A stretch of 44,147 nucleotides of DNA, taken from positions 1 to 44,147 of the forward strand of contig JAGCRH010000033.1 of NCBI GenBank assembly GCA_017964785.1, read 5' to 3'. The position numbers were made by a program, and so were the translations under genes. Every line of letters starts with the position of its first letter. Position 1 is the stretch's first letter. Of the stretch, positions 25,514-34,433 are shown piece by piece. Under the pieces are notes generated by a model. The model ran no database searches and was not told the DNA's origin. It worked only from the letters and a program-made list of their open reading frames with translations. The DNA comes from Prevotella sp. Lineage in GTDB: Bacteria; Bacteroidota; Bacteroidia; Bacteroidales; Bacteroidaceae.

Positions 25514-27280
25514 ATGCTCCGCACACTCACCCAGCAGATCAAAGAATACCGCACAGCCTCCATTATGACGCCCGTCTGGACGGCTACCGAAGTGGTGCTC
25601 GATGTGCTGATACCCTACGTCACGGCCTCGCTCATCGACAAGGGTATCAATGCGGGGAGTATGGAGAATGTGTATCTTTATGGAGCCGTCATGATCGGGA
25701 TGGCGTTTCTCTCACTTGCCTTCGGCATCCTAGCGGGGCGAAGCGTGGCTTACGCCGCCTCAGGCTTTGCGGCCAACCTGCGTAAGGCGATGTACCGCAA
25801 TATTCAACGCTTTGCATTCTCCGACATCGACAAGTATTCCACCTCAGGCCTCGTCACCCGTATGACCACCGATGTCAACAACCTCCAGAATGCCTACCAG
25901 CAGATACTGCGCATCACCGTACGCGCCCCATTCCGACTGATACTAAGCATCGTGATGTGTCTCGTCATCGATGCCCGTCTCTCCATTATCTTCATCGTAG
26001 CGATGGTCATCCTCAGTTTCTCGCTCTACAACATCATCTCACGGGTGGCAAGGCTCTTCCAACAGGTCTTTGTGAAGTATGACGACCTGAACCAGAGTGT
26101 GCAGGAGAACATACAGGCCATCCGAGTGGTGAAGGCCTTCGTGCGCGAGGACTACGAGAACCAGAAATTCGGTAAGGCCGCTGAGGCCCTCTATAAATTA
26201 TATGTACGCGCGGAGAGTCTGATGGCACTCAACCATCCCATCATGAATCTGGTGGTCTATGGTTGCATCATCGCCCTGTCGTGGTGGGGAGCCCACTTCA
26301 TTGTCGGAGGCACACTCACCACAGGCGAACTTACCTCACTCTTCACCTACGTCATGTCGATCCTCCAGTCACTGATGATGCTGTCGATGATCTTCGTCAT
26401 GCTCACGCAGAGTGTTGCCAGCGCCAAGCGTGTCAGCGAGGTCATCGAGGAAGAGCCGGATATCGTGAACCCTGAGGAGCCTGTCTATGAGATCAAGGAC
26501 GGCAGCATGGCATTCAGAGGGGTGCGATTTGATTATGGGACTAATGGGTCGAATGGGTCTCATAAGCGCTCAGCGCTCTATAATGTTTCTTTCAGCATCG
26601 CCTCTGGCGAGACCATTGGTATCATCGGCGGCACGGGCTCAGGAAAGTCCACGCTCATCAGTCTTATCAGCCGCCTCTACGACCCCTCGGAAGGCGAGGT
26701 GCTCGTGGGGGACCGCAATGTCAAGGACTACGACCTCACCACCCTTCGCTCTGCCGTCAGCGTGGTGCTGCAGAATAACATCCTCTTCAGCGGTTCCATC
26801 CTCGACAACCTGCGCTGGGGCAATCCCAAGGCCACACTCGACGACTGTCGCCACGCCTGTCATCTGGCCTGTGCCGATGAGTTCATTGACCAGATGCCCG
26901 ATGGCTACGACACCCACATCGAACAAGGCGGTACGAATGTCAGTGGCGGTCAGAAGCAGCGTCTCTGCATCGCCCGTGCCTTGCTGAAACAGCCGAAGAT
27001 ACTCATCCTCGACGACTCCACTTCGGCCTGCGACACGGCGACAGATGCCAGGATCCAGCGGGCTTTCCGCGAGGAACTGCCGAAGATGACCAAACTCATC
27101 ATCGCCCAACGCATCCTCAGTGTAAAGGACTGTGACCGCATCCTTGTACTGGACAACGGTGTCGTTACGGGCTTCGACACGCATGAAAATCTTCTGAAGA
27201 CAAATGCCCTCTATCAGGAGATCAACGCCATCCAGAATGCCGATGTCGGCGACTTTGACGAGAAAGGAGGTGCCGCATGA
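25514..27280 (+). CDS. ABC exporter half A, with degenerate ATP site
   Basis: This 588-residue half-transporter has a six-helix exporter membrane domain (about 15-310) and a nucleotide-binding domain (about 340-575). Walker A is GGTGSGKST and the signature is VSGGQ, but Walker B ends LILDDS, with Asp instead of the catalytic Glu, and the switch segment is IIAQR, with Gln instead of His. Those two changes mark the non-canonical subunit of heterodimeric exporters. An odd TNGSNGSHK stretch, from ATGGGT repeats, interrupts the start of the ATPase domain. Its stop overlaps the ATG of half B (ATGA), so the pair is probably made in equal amounts. The substrate is unknown. Confidence 0.9.
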   Translation: MLRTLTQQIKEYRTASIMTPVWTATEVVLDVLIPYVTASLIDKGINAGSMENVYLYGAVMIGMAFLSLAFGILAGRSVAYAASGFAANLRKAMYRNIQRFAFSDIDKYSTSGLVTRMTTDVNNLQNAYQQILRITVRAPFRLILSIVMCLVIDARLSIIFIVAMVILSFSLYNIISRVARLFQQVFVKYDDLNQSVQENIQAIRVVKAFVREDYENQKFGKAAEALYKLYVRAESLMALNHPIMNLVVYGCIIALSWWGAHFIVGGTLTTGELTSLFTYVMSILQSLMMLSMIFVMLTQSVASAKRVSEVIEEEPDIVNPEEPVYEIKDGSMAFRGVRFDYGTNGSNGSHKRSALYNVSFSIASGETIGIIGGTGSGKSTLISLISRLYDPSEGEVLVGDRNVKDYDLTTLRSAVSVVLQNNILFSGSILDNLRWGNPKATLDDCRHACHLACADEFIDQMPDGYDTHIEQGGTNVSGGQKQRLCIARALLKQPKILILDDSTSACDTATDARIQRAFREELPKMTKLIIAQRILSVKDCDRILVLDNGVVTGFDTHENLLKTNALYQEINAIQNADVGDFDEKGGAA

Positions 27281-29094
27281 GACAACCGAGTTTCGGCGGC
27301 CCACGTGGTCCACACGGACAAGCCGGATTCCAGAAGGCCAGCAAAGAACAGCGTGCCATCATCTGGCGCCTGACGAAATACGTGCTCAGCAATTACAAGT
27401 ACAGCATCATCACCGTACTTGCCTGCATCGCCATCACCTCTGTCACCACCCTCGCCTCTACCCTCTTCACCCGTACGCTCATCGACGACTATATCACGCC
27501 GCTGACACAGATGGCCAACCCAGAATACACCTCGCTCTGGCAGACATTGTTTAAACTCGGTGGCATCCTGTTGGTCGGTGTCATCTGCTCCTACCTCTAC
27601 AACCGTCTGATGATCAACGTCTCACAAGGCACGATGCTCCGTCTGCGGAAGATGGTCTTCGAACGGATGGAGAAACTGCCCATCAGTTACTTCGACCAGC
27701 ACGCCCACGGTGAGACGATGTCCGTCTACACCAACGATATCGACTCGTTGCGACAGATGATCTCGACCTCCATCTCCCAAGTCTTTAACTCTGCCATCAC
27801 CATTGCCGTCACTTTCACCTCTATGATTGTGATGAGTGTGCCGCTGACGCTGGTGAGTATCGTGATGGCCATTGTGATGATGGTGGTCACCACCCGACTC
27901 GGCAAGCGCAGCCGCACCTTTTTCCGTACCCAGCAGGAGAGCCTCGCCCGTGTCAACGGCTTCATCGAGGAGATGATGACGGGACAGAAGGTTGTAAAGG
28001 TGTTCTGTCACGAACAGCAGGCCATCGATGAGTTCGAACAGATCAATGAACAACTGCGTTCCTCGGCCTACAACGCCAACAAGATTGCCAATATCGTGAT
28101 GCCCGTCAATGGCAACCTCTCCAACCTCGGCTATGTCCTCATCGCCGTCGTCGGTGCCACACTCGCCATTCATGGCGGAGCCATCACCTTAGGAACGGTC
28201 GTGGCGTTCTTAACATTGAACAAGAGTTTCACCCAGCCCATCACCCACGTCTCGCAGCAGATCAACTCTGTACTCAATGCCACCGTCGGTGCTGAACGTG
28301 TGTTCCGCCTTGTGGATGCCGAACCAGAAGTGGACGATGGAACAAAAGAACTGACGAACCCTCAGGGCGATGTCGACTTCACCGATGTCGATTTCGGCTA
28401 CACTTCCGAAAAACAAGTACTCTTCGATATCGACATCAACACCAACCCCGGACAGAAGATAGCCTTCGTGGGCGGAACGGGAGCAGGCAAGACCACCATC
28501 ATCAACCTCATCAACCGCTTCTACGATATCCAGAAAGGACAAATCCTCTACGACGGCATCCCCATCACAGACATCCGCAAGGACTCCCTGCGCCGTTCGA
28601 TGAGTATCGTGCTACAGGAGACACATCTCTTCACCGCCACCGTGCTCGACAACATCCGCTACGGACGACTCGGGGCTACTGATGAGGACTGCGTCGCTGC
28701 CGCCAAACTCGTAGGTGCCGACGACTTTATCCGTCGTCTCGCCAATGGCTACCAGACGATGCTCAACGGCGACGGTGGCAACCTCTCACAAGGTGAGCGC
28801 CAGTTGCTGGCCATCGCCCGTGCGGCCGTAGCCAACCCGCCCGTCCTTATCCTCGATGAGGCCACCTCCAGCATCGACACCCGCACGGAGATGCTCGTCC
28901 AGCGCGGTATGGACACGCTGATGCAGGGTCGAACCACCTTTGTCATCGCCCACCGCCTCAGCACCATCCGCAATGCCGACCTCATCATCGTCCTCGACCA
29001 CGGCCACATCATTGAGCAAGGTACCCACGAACAACTCCTCGCCCAGCAAGGCAAGTACCACCAACTCTATACTGGTCACGCGCTAACCGCATAG
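27277..29094 (+). CDS. ABC exporter half B, with canonical ATP site
   Basis: This 605-residue half-transporter has a Gly- and His-rich N-terminal stretch, a six-helix membrane domain (about 40-340) and a nucleotide-binding domain (about 365-600). Walker A is GGTGAGKTT, Walker B is VLILDEATSS with the catalytic Glu, and the switch His is in IAHRLST. Its signature is altered to LSQGE. Paired with half A, this predicts one active site (Walker motifs of B with the VSGGQ of A) and one degenerate site. The ATGA overlap with half A supports a heterodimer of the TmrAB or BmrCD type. Confidence 0.92.
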   Translation: MRQPSFGGPRGPHGQAGFQKASKEQRAIIWRLTKYVLSNYKYSIITVLACIAITSVTTLASTLFTRTLIDDYITPLTQMANPEYTSLWQTLFKLGGILLVGVICSYLYNRLMINVSQGTMLRLRKMVFERMEKLPISYFDQHAHGETMSVYTNDIDSLRQMISTSISQVFNSAITIAVTFTSMIVMSVPLTLVSIVMAIVMMVVTTRLGKRSRTFFRTQQESLARVNGFIEEMMTGQKVVKVFCHEQQAIDEFEQINEQLRSSAYNANKIANIVMPVNGNLSNLGYVLIAVVGATLAIHGGAITLGTVVAFLTLNKSFTQPITHVSQQINSVLNATVGAERVFRLVDAEPEVDDGTKELTNPQGDVDFTDVDFGYTSEKQVLFDIDINTNPGQKIAFVGGTGAGKTTIINLINRFYDIQKGQILYDGIPITDIRKDSLRRSMSIVLQETHLFTATVLDNIRYGRLGATDEDCVAAAKLVGADDFIRRLANGYQTMLNGDGGNLSQGERQLLAIARAAVANPPVLILDEATSSIDTRTEMLVQRGMDTLMQGRTTFVIAHRLSTIRNADLIIVLDHGHIIEQGTHEQLLAQQGKYHQLYTGHALTA

Positions 29095-29098
29095 ATGC

Positions 29099-29710
29099 AT
29101 GACTCAGCAGGGTTATTTCGGTGGACCACTTTCAAATATAAGATATATGCAGACAAGATATAAAAAGAATGCCAAGATCTTTGACATTGTCATTACAACC
29201 TTAGCGGGCATGGTTTCAGTGGGTGTCATACTTTATGCCATTGGTCATTTCGGCTTGCAGGAGTCATGGCCTGAACTGGTGCTCAATCTGTTCTACATCG
29301 CCTGTTTGGTGATGATTTGGATGTATTTCTTCAACAGACTGGATACCCATCGGTTCAACTACTGGTGTTCCATCTCCGTGGGCATCACGGTGCTGCTGCG
29401 CGACATCCTCTTTGCGCCCCCATTGGCCTATTATGCGCTCCACCTGGCGTGTCTCACGCTCTCGGTGCTGCTGCTCTGCATGCTCACCTTCTTCTATGCC
29501 CGAAAGAACTGGCAGAGTTACACCAAGCGCAACCTGTGGGCCATCTGCGTCATCGACATAATCATTGCCGCACTTTACAACTATGACATCTTTATTGAGC
29601 CCATCAATGAATATACCGACTATCTGCTCACCGAAATCTGGATACGTCCCACCATCACCTACGGCCTCGTGGCCTGTTTCGTGACGGAAGCAGAAAAAGC
29701 AAGTAAATAG
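29099..29710 (+). CDS. Polytopic membrane protein of unknown function
   Basis: This 203-residue protein has about six TM helices (for example IVITTLAGMVSVGVILYAIG, LVLNLFYIACLVMIWMYFF and LACLTLSVLLLCMLTFFYA) and short loops. I do not recognise the family. It lies 4 nt after the ABC exporter half B and is probably in the same operon. The start may be the ATG at 29099 or an internal ATG at 29147, which would remove a short Gly- and Gln-rich N-terminus. No gene follows for almost 900 nt. Confidence 0.7.
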   Translation: MTQQGYFGGPLSNIRYMQTRYKKNAKIFDIVITTLAGMVSVGVILYAIGHFGLQESWPELVLNLFYIACLVMIWMYFFNRLDTHRFNYWCSISVGITVLLRDILFAPPLAYYALHLACLTLSVLLLCMLTFFYARKNWQSYTKRNLWAICVIDIIIAALYNYDIFIEPINEYTDYLLTEIWIRPTITYGLVACFVTEAEKASK

Positions 29711-30019
29711 CAGAACACAATGCATGCCACCATGGCTGCGCCCAAACTTCTCTTTTAGAACATATCAAATCAAGCATCTGTAGCGGAGGATTCTTCTTTG
29801 AGTCAACTTCCTATATGTCCTCTTTTTTGATCCGTATGTTGGCTGCCTTGTAGTTCGGGTCGTATCTTAGCCCATGACCGGACATTGCTGGCCCATGATA
29901 CAGAGTGTGACCAGAATGCCGAATGTGACCGAAATGCCGGTATATTTTAAGGATTTCTCATGCGTACTGCGCACTCATGCGGTACGCGCGGAAAAACTCC
30001 ATTTTAATCCGACAATACG

Positions 30020-30155
30020 CGCACTGAGACCCAGAAATGGAGCATGGCAAAACTGATTCATGAACTGAAGAAGCAGTTCCCGAAGGCACGGATCCTCGGT
30101 CACCGTGACCTGCCCGGCGTCCACAAGGCATGTCCCTGCTATGACGTCGCAAAGG
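30020..30155 (+). pseudogene. N-acetylmuramoyl-L-alanine amidase, C-terminal remnant
   Basis: The frame RTETQKWSMAKLIHELKKQF followed by ILGHRDLPGVHKACPCYD is the C-terminal part of a T7-lysozyme-type amidase, including the zinc-site region HRDLPG and the final Cys motif. The N-terminal two thirds are absent upstream, and past about 30155 the frame runs into unrelated repeat sequence. In Bacteroidales such amidases are often found with small HU-family genes in mobile or phage-like groups; no HU gene is visible here. Confidence 0.75.
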
Positions 30156-30218
30156 ATCAGAATGGGGAGAAGCCATCTCAGAGTTTGAAAACCCTGCCCC
30201 GAATCTGGGACGCTCCTA

Positions 30219-30493
30219 TGCACAGGGGGCAGAAACATGAACCAAATTCGGGGGGCATTTATGCACGGTGTGCAGAAACCTGAACCAGATTCAAGGGACA
30301 TTTATGCCTGGGGTGCAGAAACCCGAACCAGATTCGAGGCACATTTATGCACAGGGGGCAGAAACATGAACCAGATTCAGGGCACATTTATGCACGGGGG
30401 GCAGAAACATGAACCAGATTCAAGGCACATTTATGCACGGAGGGCAGAAACATGAACCAGATTCAAGGCTGATTTATGCACGATGTGCAGAAT
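30219..30493. repeat. 43-bp minisatellite, about 6.4 copies
   Basis: Units begin TGCAC/TGCCT at 30219, 30262, 30305, 30348, 30391, 30434 and 30477, exactly 43 bp apart. The core reads GCAGAAACATGAACCAGATT. Since 43 is not a multiple of 3, open frames across it are not evidence of coding. An inverted piece (CTGCCCCGAATCTGG) just before the first unit pairs with the repeat. There are no unique spacers. Confidence 0.9.
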
Positions 30494-30543
30494 GTTCCGG
30501 AAAAAAATTCTGCGAAATCTGTTGTGGTTTCGCGGAATTTTCG

Positions 30544-30551
30544 TATCTTTG
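30544..30551 (+). promoter_or_regulatory. Promoter -7 box of the cupin lipoprotein gene
   Basis: TATCTTTG follows TTTTCG and lies 31 nt before the ATG at 30583, immediately after the minisatellite. Confidence 0.6.
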
Positions 30552-30582
30552 CTCCCGAAAGTGTATTTTTAAAAAAAGGGCA

Positions 30583-31053
30583 ATGAGAAAGATGATGCTA
30601 TGGGTGCTCGCCGCCATCCTTACAGTCTGCGGCGCAAGTGTACTGTGCTCATGCAAGGAAGCAAAAACCAATGAAGACAATCCTGCTCCCCAAGTGGTGA
30701 GCACCGAACTGATCCGTACCAGCCAGAGTTGGGATGGTGTGGAACTGCCCGACTACTTCCAGGGACGTCCCGAACTGGTAGCCGTGAAGTATGTGTTCCC
30801 CGCAGGTCAGAAACTGGGCTGGCACCACCATGTGGCCATGAATTACGGTGTGCTGGTGCAGGGCGAACTGACCATCATCGGTCTGGATGGTAAGACGAAG
30901 GTGGTGCATGAGGGCGAGGCTGTTGTCGAGATGGTCGGCACCGTCCACCATGGTGAGAACCGCGGCAAGAAAGACTGCATCCTCTACATGTTCTACCTCT
31001 CACAGAAAGACCTGCCCCTGGCTGTGCAGCATCCCGATATTCCGTTGGAGTAG
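30583..31053 (+). CDS. Cupin-domain lipoprotein
   Basis: This 156-residue protein has a lipoprotein signal (MLWVLAAILTVCGASVLCSC) and a single cupin barrel (about 60-150). The metal-binding motif appears as GWHHHVAMNYGVLVQGELTI, with Glu in that segment, and the second motif is GTVHHGENRGK. Single-domain cupins can be sugar or metal binders or enzymes, so no reaction is assigned. I start at the ATG after the promoter at 30544; a longer opening runs back through the 43-bp repeats and is not credible. Its downstream neighbour is a broken small gene. Confidence 0.8.
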   Translation: MRKMMLWVLAAILTVCGASVLCSCKEAKTNEDNPAPQVVSTELIRTSQSWDGVELPDYFQGRPELVAVKYVFPAGQKLGWHHHVAMNYGVLVQGELTIIGLDGKTKVVHEGEAVVEMVGTVHHGENRGKKDCILYMFYLSQKDLPLAVQHPDIPLE

Positions 31054-31057
31054 TTTG

Positions 31058-31233
31058 ATGATGAAGAAAAGGTATCTGAGTCATTTCCTTCTACTTGTGC
31101 TGAGCATAAGTGGAATGCCTGCCTACGCAGCCGACCATTGCTCGCCCATCTCTGATACGACTATCATGTCGTCGGCATTGTGGCATTGTTCCTGATCCTG
31201 ATGTTCATCCGCCGTAATGGGCGTAGGCTTTGA
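31058..31233 (+). pseudogene. Small membrane protein, probably frameshifted
   Basis: A signal peptide (KKRYLSHFLLLVLSISGMPA) and a short HCSPISD segment are followed by a stop at 31193-31195 in the same frame. Shifting one frame near 31155-31160 gives DYHVVGIVALFLILMFIRR and NGRRL, a clear TM helix with a basic tail, ending at 31233. Together the two parts make a sensible one-TM secreted or anchored protein of about 55 residues, so a single-base change probably broke it. Confidence 0.5.
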
Positions 31234-31328
31234 CCCCATATTTAGGGCAGGCCATCCTCGGGTCGGAATAAGAGAAATAGTTTCTTTCGTATCTATGCAC
31301 AAATAATTAGATTTCATTTCGAATAAAG

Positions 31329-34268
31329 ATGATGCGACGCATTTGGATATTGCTCATTGCCCTATGGGGGACAATCGTTAGTATGGCACAAAGTGTCATG
31401 CTGACGGAGCGGTATAATGTGTCGTATATTGACCTGCGGAGTGGACTACCCCACAACAACGTCAGTGCCATCTTCGTTGATTCCAATGGATTCCTGTGGA
31501 TAGGCACCTATGGGGGTGGCCTGGTGCGCTACGACGGTTACGGAATGATGACACCTGTGATGTGGCTCAAAAGCAATTCGTGCAAGAGCATCGCCGAGGA
31601 TCGTTTCAAGCGTCTCTGGGTGGCCTTCGATGAGGGGACGAACATCATCGACCTGAACACGATGATGGGTATCTCTCCTGAGTCATTGCCCGATTCTGTC
31701 AGGACAATGCTGCCCGAGCCGAGCACCAAGGCCTATTGCGATGCTTTGGGGCGCATCTGGCTGGTCACCTATTCATCGGTGAATCTGCTGACTTTCGATG
31801 AGCAGGGACGCATCAGTAAAGTGAGCTCCTACAGATACCAGGGAAATACGCCCGATGTATGCATACGTGATGTAGAGGGTAACGGTAAGCCCTGGATTGG
31901 CATTGACGGTGGACTCTTCCGACTGGTGGAGAAAAACGGTAGTCTGGTACGCGAGGAAGTATCGCCGCTGTTCCGTTCCCTAAACGGCCTGTATATCACA
32001 GATATGTTGAAACGGGGGAATGTGTTCTGGATTACGACGAACCACGGTCTGTACCGATACGACCCATACCAGCACAAGTTGGACCATTACGTGCATACTG
32101 CTATTGGAGGCACCTTGTCGCATGAGTTCCTGTCGGCCCTTGCCCTGATGCCCGACAATACGCTGCTCGTGGGATCCCTTTCCGGCGTGAATGTCTATGA
32201 CGAACAGACGGACCGCTTCACCGTGTGGAACTCTGCCTGTTCCCATCCGTTGCAAAGCGATTTCGTGCATTGTCTCCTGGTGGACAAGGGACTGATATGG
32301 ATTGGCACAGAGTCGGGAGGCATTGCCAAACTGGTGCCGAGACAGTTGCTGTTGCAGAACTATGTCCACACCGCCTCGCCTACATCCATCTCTCCTAACC
32401 CAGTGAACGCCATGTATGTGGAGCCCGATGGTACCCTCTGGGTGGGCACGGTGGAAGGTGGACTGAACCGGAAAGCGCGGGGCCAGGCAGGTTTTGTTCA
32501 CTTTACGAAGGCAAACTCAGCCCTGTCGCATAACAGCGTTTCAGCCTTGGTAGCCGATGACAAGGGTAGATTGTGGACTGGAACGTGGGGCGGTGGACTG
32601 AATGTGGTAGACCTTGCCACTGGTGCTGTCCATCGGGTGGAAATGACGGAAGAAGAGGCTCGCCTGACCAATTTTATCGGTGCACTGGCATACGATGCCA
32701 GGAACAACGGGTTGTGGATAGGCAGCAACGATGGTATCTTCCTTTATGATCTCAAAACAAAAAAACTCACAGAGCCTTTCGAAGGATGCGGGTTGATTCG
32801 TGGCTGTATTGGTTCCATCATCGACAAGGACGGAGTGCTCTGGATGGGGTGTATGCGAGGAGTCTGTGCCGTAGATCTCAAATCGAGGAAGGGAGGGAAG
32901 TTCAGTTTCCGTAACCTGATGTATCGCCTGAACAATCCCGACTCACATATCTACGAAAAGATTTCATCCTTCTGCGAAAGCAGCGACGGCACACTCTGGT
33001 TAGGTAGCAACGGCTATGGCCTGTACCACCGGATTGTGGGGAAAGAGGGTAAAGAAACGTTTGAGATACTGACACAGGAGGACGGTCTGGTGAACAATGC
33101 CGTGAAAGGTATTGTGGAAGACCAGAACGGGAAACTGTGGATTACGACCCAGAACGGACTTTCGGTCTACGACACACACTTAAAGACTTTCACAAACTAC
33201 ACCCACGCCGACGGACTGGCCAGTTCACAATTCTATTGGAACTCGGCAGTAATAGGCAAATCAGGCATGATCTATCTGGGCAGTGAGGCAGGACTGATTG
33301 AAGTGACCAGTGAGAATCCTGAGGCCACTTATCAAGGTCATCTTGTCTTTACCCACCTGATGGTGGACAATCAGGATATCCAGGCGGGGAGCAGTTATCT
33401 CGACGAGGATATCTCCATCACAAAGGCTATCACACTCACTGAGGGTAACCGTTCTTTCTCGATTGACTTTGCTGCCCTGAACTATGGCTATGAGACACAA
33501 GGTACTTTCATTTACAGAATGAAGGGGTTCGACAACGAATGGACACTTCTCAAACCTGGCCAGCATTCCGTGAGATACAGCGTCCTGCCTGTGGGGAATT
33601 ATACCTTTGAGGTGAAATATGAGTCGTCTTTGTCGTCAGTTGAAGAAGAAACCATCGCCATAGACATTGTGGTGAAACCGCACTTCTGGAATAGTTGGTG
33701 GTTCCGCCTTTTGCTGGCGCTTCTCCTTGTTGGGCTGATAGTATATATATATAATAGGTGGGTTACCGAATTGAAACGTCGTGAGGCCGAACAATTGCTT
33801 AGTCCCATACGGAAAGTGTTGGAGGAATCGAGTAATCCCAAACATCTTCAGCAACGCATCAGCAATATTCTCGACAATCAGGAACGTTACCAGCAAAGTG
33901 TGACGAAGAGTGTGGAGGCTGATAAGGAGGAGGTGATGAAAAACACACGTCCGCTGATGGAACGGGTGATGGAGATTATGGAAAAACATTACATGGATTC
34001 CGAATTTGGCGTACAGGAATTCTGTGATGCTTTGGGCATGAGCCGCAGTGTGGCCAGAAAGCACCTCAATGCGGAAGCAGGTCTGCCGGTGGGACAGTTT
34101 ATCCGCAACTACCGCCTGAACATGGCCAAGGAACTCCTCTCAGCCAAAACAGGCAACCGTAACATCACGGAGATAGCCTATGCCGTAGGATTTAATGACC
34201 CCAAATACTTCACACGGTGCTTTACCAAGATGTTTGGTGTCAGTCCCAGTTCATTTGGGGGCAATTGA
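31329..34268 (+). CDS. Membrane-spanning propeller sensor fused to an AraC DNA-binding domain, without kinase
   Basis: This 979-residue regulator has a signal peptide (WILLIALWGTIVSMAQ), two-component-regulator propeller repeats (about 40-690; LWIGTYGGGL, LWVGTVEGGL, LWTGTWGGGL), a Y_Y_Y domain (about 700-780), one TM helix (about 788-806), a short cytoplasmic linker and a C-terminal AraC helix-turn-helix pair (about 875-979; FCDALGMSRSVARKHL and ITEIAYAVGFNDPKYFTRCF). Hybrid two-component systems of this group carry a kinase and receiver between TM and AraC; here only about 65 residues separate them. It therefore probably acts as a direct ligand-to-DNA switch, recalling SusR. It lies just upstream of susC and probably controls that locus. 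Confidence 0.88.
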   Translation: MMRRIWILLIALWGTIVSMAQSVMLTERYNVSYIDLRSGLPHNNVSAIFVDSNGFLWIGTYGGGLVRYDGYGMMTPVMWLKSNSCKSIAEDRFKRLWVAFDEGTNIIDLNTMMGISPESLPDSVRTMLPEPSTKAYCDALGRIWLVTYSSVNLLTFDEQGRISKVSSYRYQGNTPDVCIRDVEGNGKPWIGIDGGLFRLVEKNGSLVREEVSPLFRSLNGLYITDMLKRGNVFWITTNHGLYRYDPYQHKLDHYVHTAIGGTLSHEFLSALALMPDNTLLVGSLSGVNVYDEQTDRFTVWNSACSHPLQSDFVHCLLVDKGLIWIGTESGGIAKLVPRQLLLQNYVHTASPTSISPNPVNAMYVEPDGTLWVGTVEGGLNRKARGQAGFVHFTKANSALSHNSVSALVADDKGRLWTGTWGGGLNVVDLATGAVHRVEMTEEEARLTNFIGALAYDARNNGLWIGSNDGIFLYDLKTKKLTEPFEGCGLIRGCIGSIIDKDGVLWMGCMRGVCAVDLKSRKGGKFSFRNLMYRLNNPDSHIYEKISSFCESSDGTLWLGSNGYGLYHRIVGKEGKETFEILTQEDGLVNNAVKGIVEDQNGKLWITTQNGLSVYDTHLKTFTNYTHADGLASSQFYWNSAVIGKSGMIYLGSEAGLIEVTSENPEATYQGHLVFTHLMVDNQDIQAGSSYLDEDISITKAITLTEGNRSFSIDFAALNYGYETQGTFIYRMKGFDNEWTLLKPGQHSVRYSVLPVGNYTFEVKYESSLSSVEEETIAIDIVVKPHFWNSWWFRLLLALLLVGLIVYIYNRWVTELKRREAEQLLSPIRKVLEESSNPKHLQQRISNILDNQERYQQSVTKSVEADKEEVMKNTRPLMERVMEIMEKHYMDSEFGVQEFCDALGMSRSVARKHLNAEAGLPVGQFIRNYRLNMAKELLSAKTGNRNITEIAYAVGFNDPKYFTRCFTKMFGVSPSSFGGN

Positions 34269-34293
34269 TTTATATCATTGATATATCTCAAGA

Positions 34294-34359
34294 GGTGGAT
34301 AATCTGTGCTCAGATAACTAAAAACCGTTTTATCCACCATATAAAACATTTTGTCCACC
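34294..34359. promoter_or_regulatory. Candidate AraC-type operator of the polysaccharide utilisation locus
   Basis: TTTTATCCACC (34328-34338) and TTTTGTCCACC (34349-34359) form a direct repeat with a 21-bp period, two helical turns, and GGTGGATAA (34294-34302) is an inverted copy. The last box ends 20 bp before the TAATTTTG promoter box, the position expected for an activator touching RNA polymerase. Confidence 0.6.
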
Positions 34360-34379
34360 TTTTCTTTACTACTAATGAC

Positions 34380-34387
34380 TAATTTTG
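34380..34387 (+). promoter_or_regulatory. Promoter -7 box of the susC operon
   Basis: TAATTTTG matches TAnnTTTG and lies 46 nt before the susC ATG at 34434. Confidence 0.6.
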
Positions 34388-34433
34388 CACCACATTTCAC
34401 TAATTATTAATTAATTCAAACAAAACAATTAAG

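Larger units (their letters stand above)
29711..30582. other. Gene-poor decayed region
   Basis: This stretch of about 870 nt holds no intact gene. From left to right: unassigned sequence, a 24-codon minus-strand frame at 29811-29885 (RYDPNYKAANIRIKKEDI) that resembles the tail of a lost gene, a repeat of TGTGACC and GAATGCCG words near 29905-29940, the 3' remnant of an amidase gene, a 43-bp minisatellite, and the promoter of the cupin lipoprotein gene. Confidence 0.65.

Noticed and set aside
29874-30056. 60-codon plus-strand frame before the amidase remnant
   Set aside because: No homology pattern, no promoter or ribosome site, and it covers short repeats and decayed sequence.
30219-30493. 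Coding frames across the 43-bp repeat, or a CRISPR array
   Set aside because: The period is not a multiple of 3, so the protein sequence changes phase each unit, and there are no spacers.
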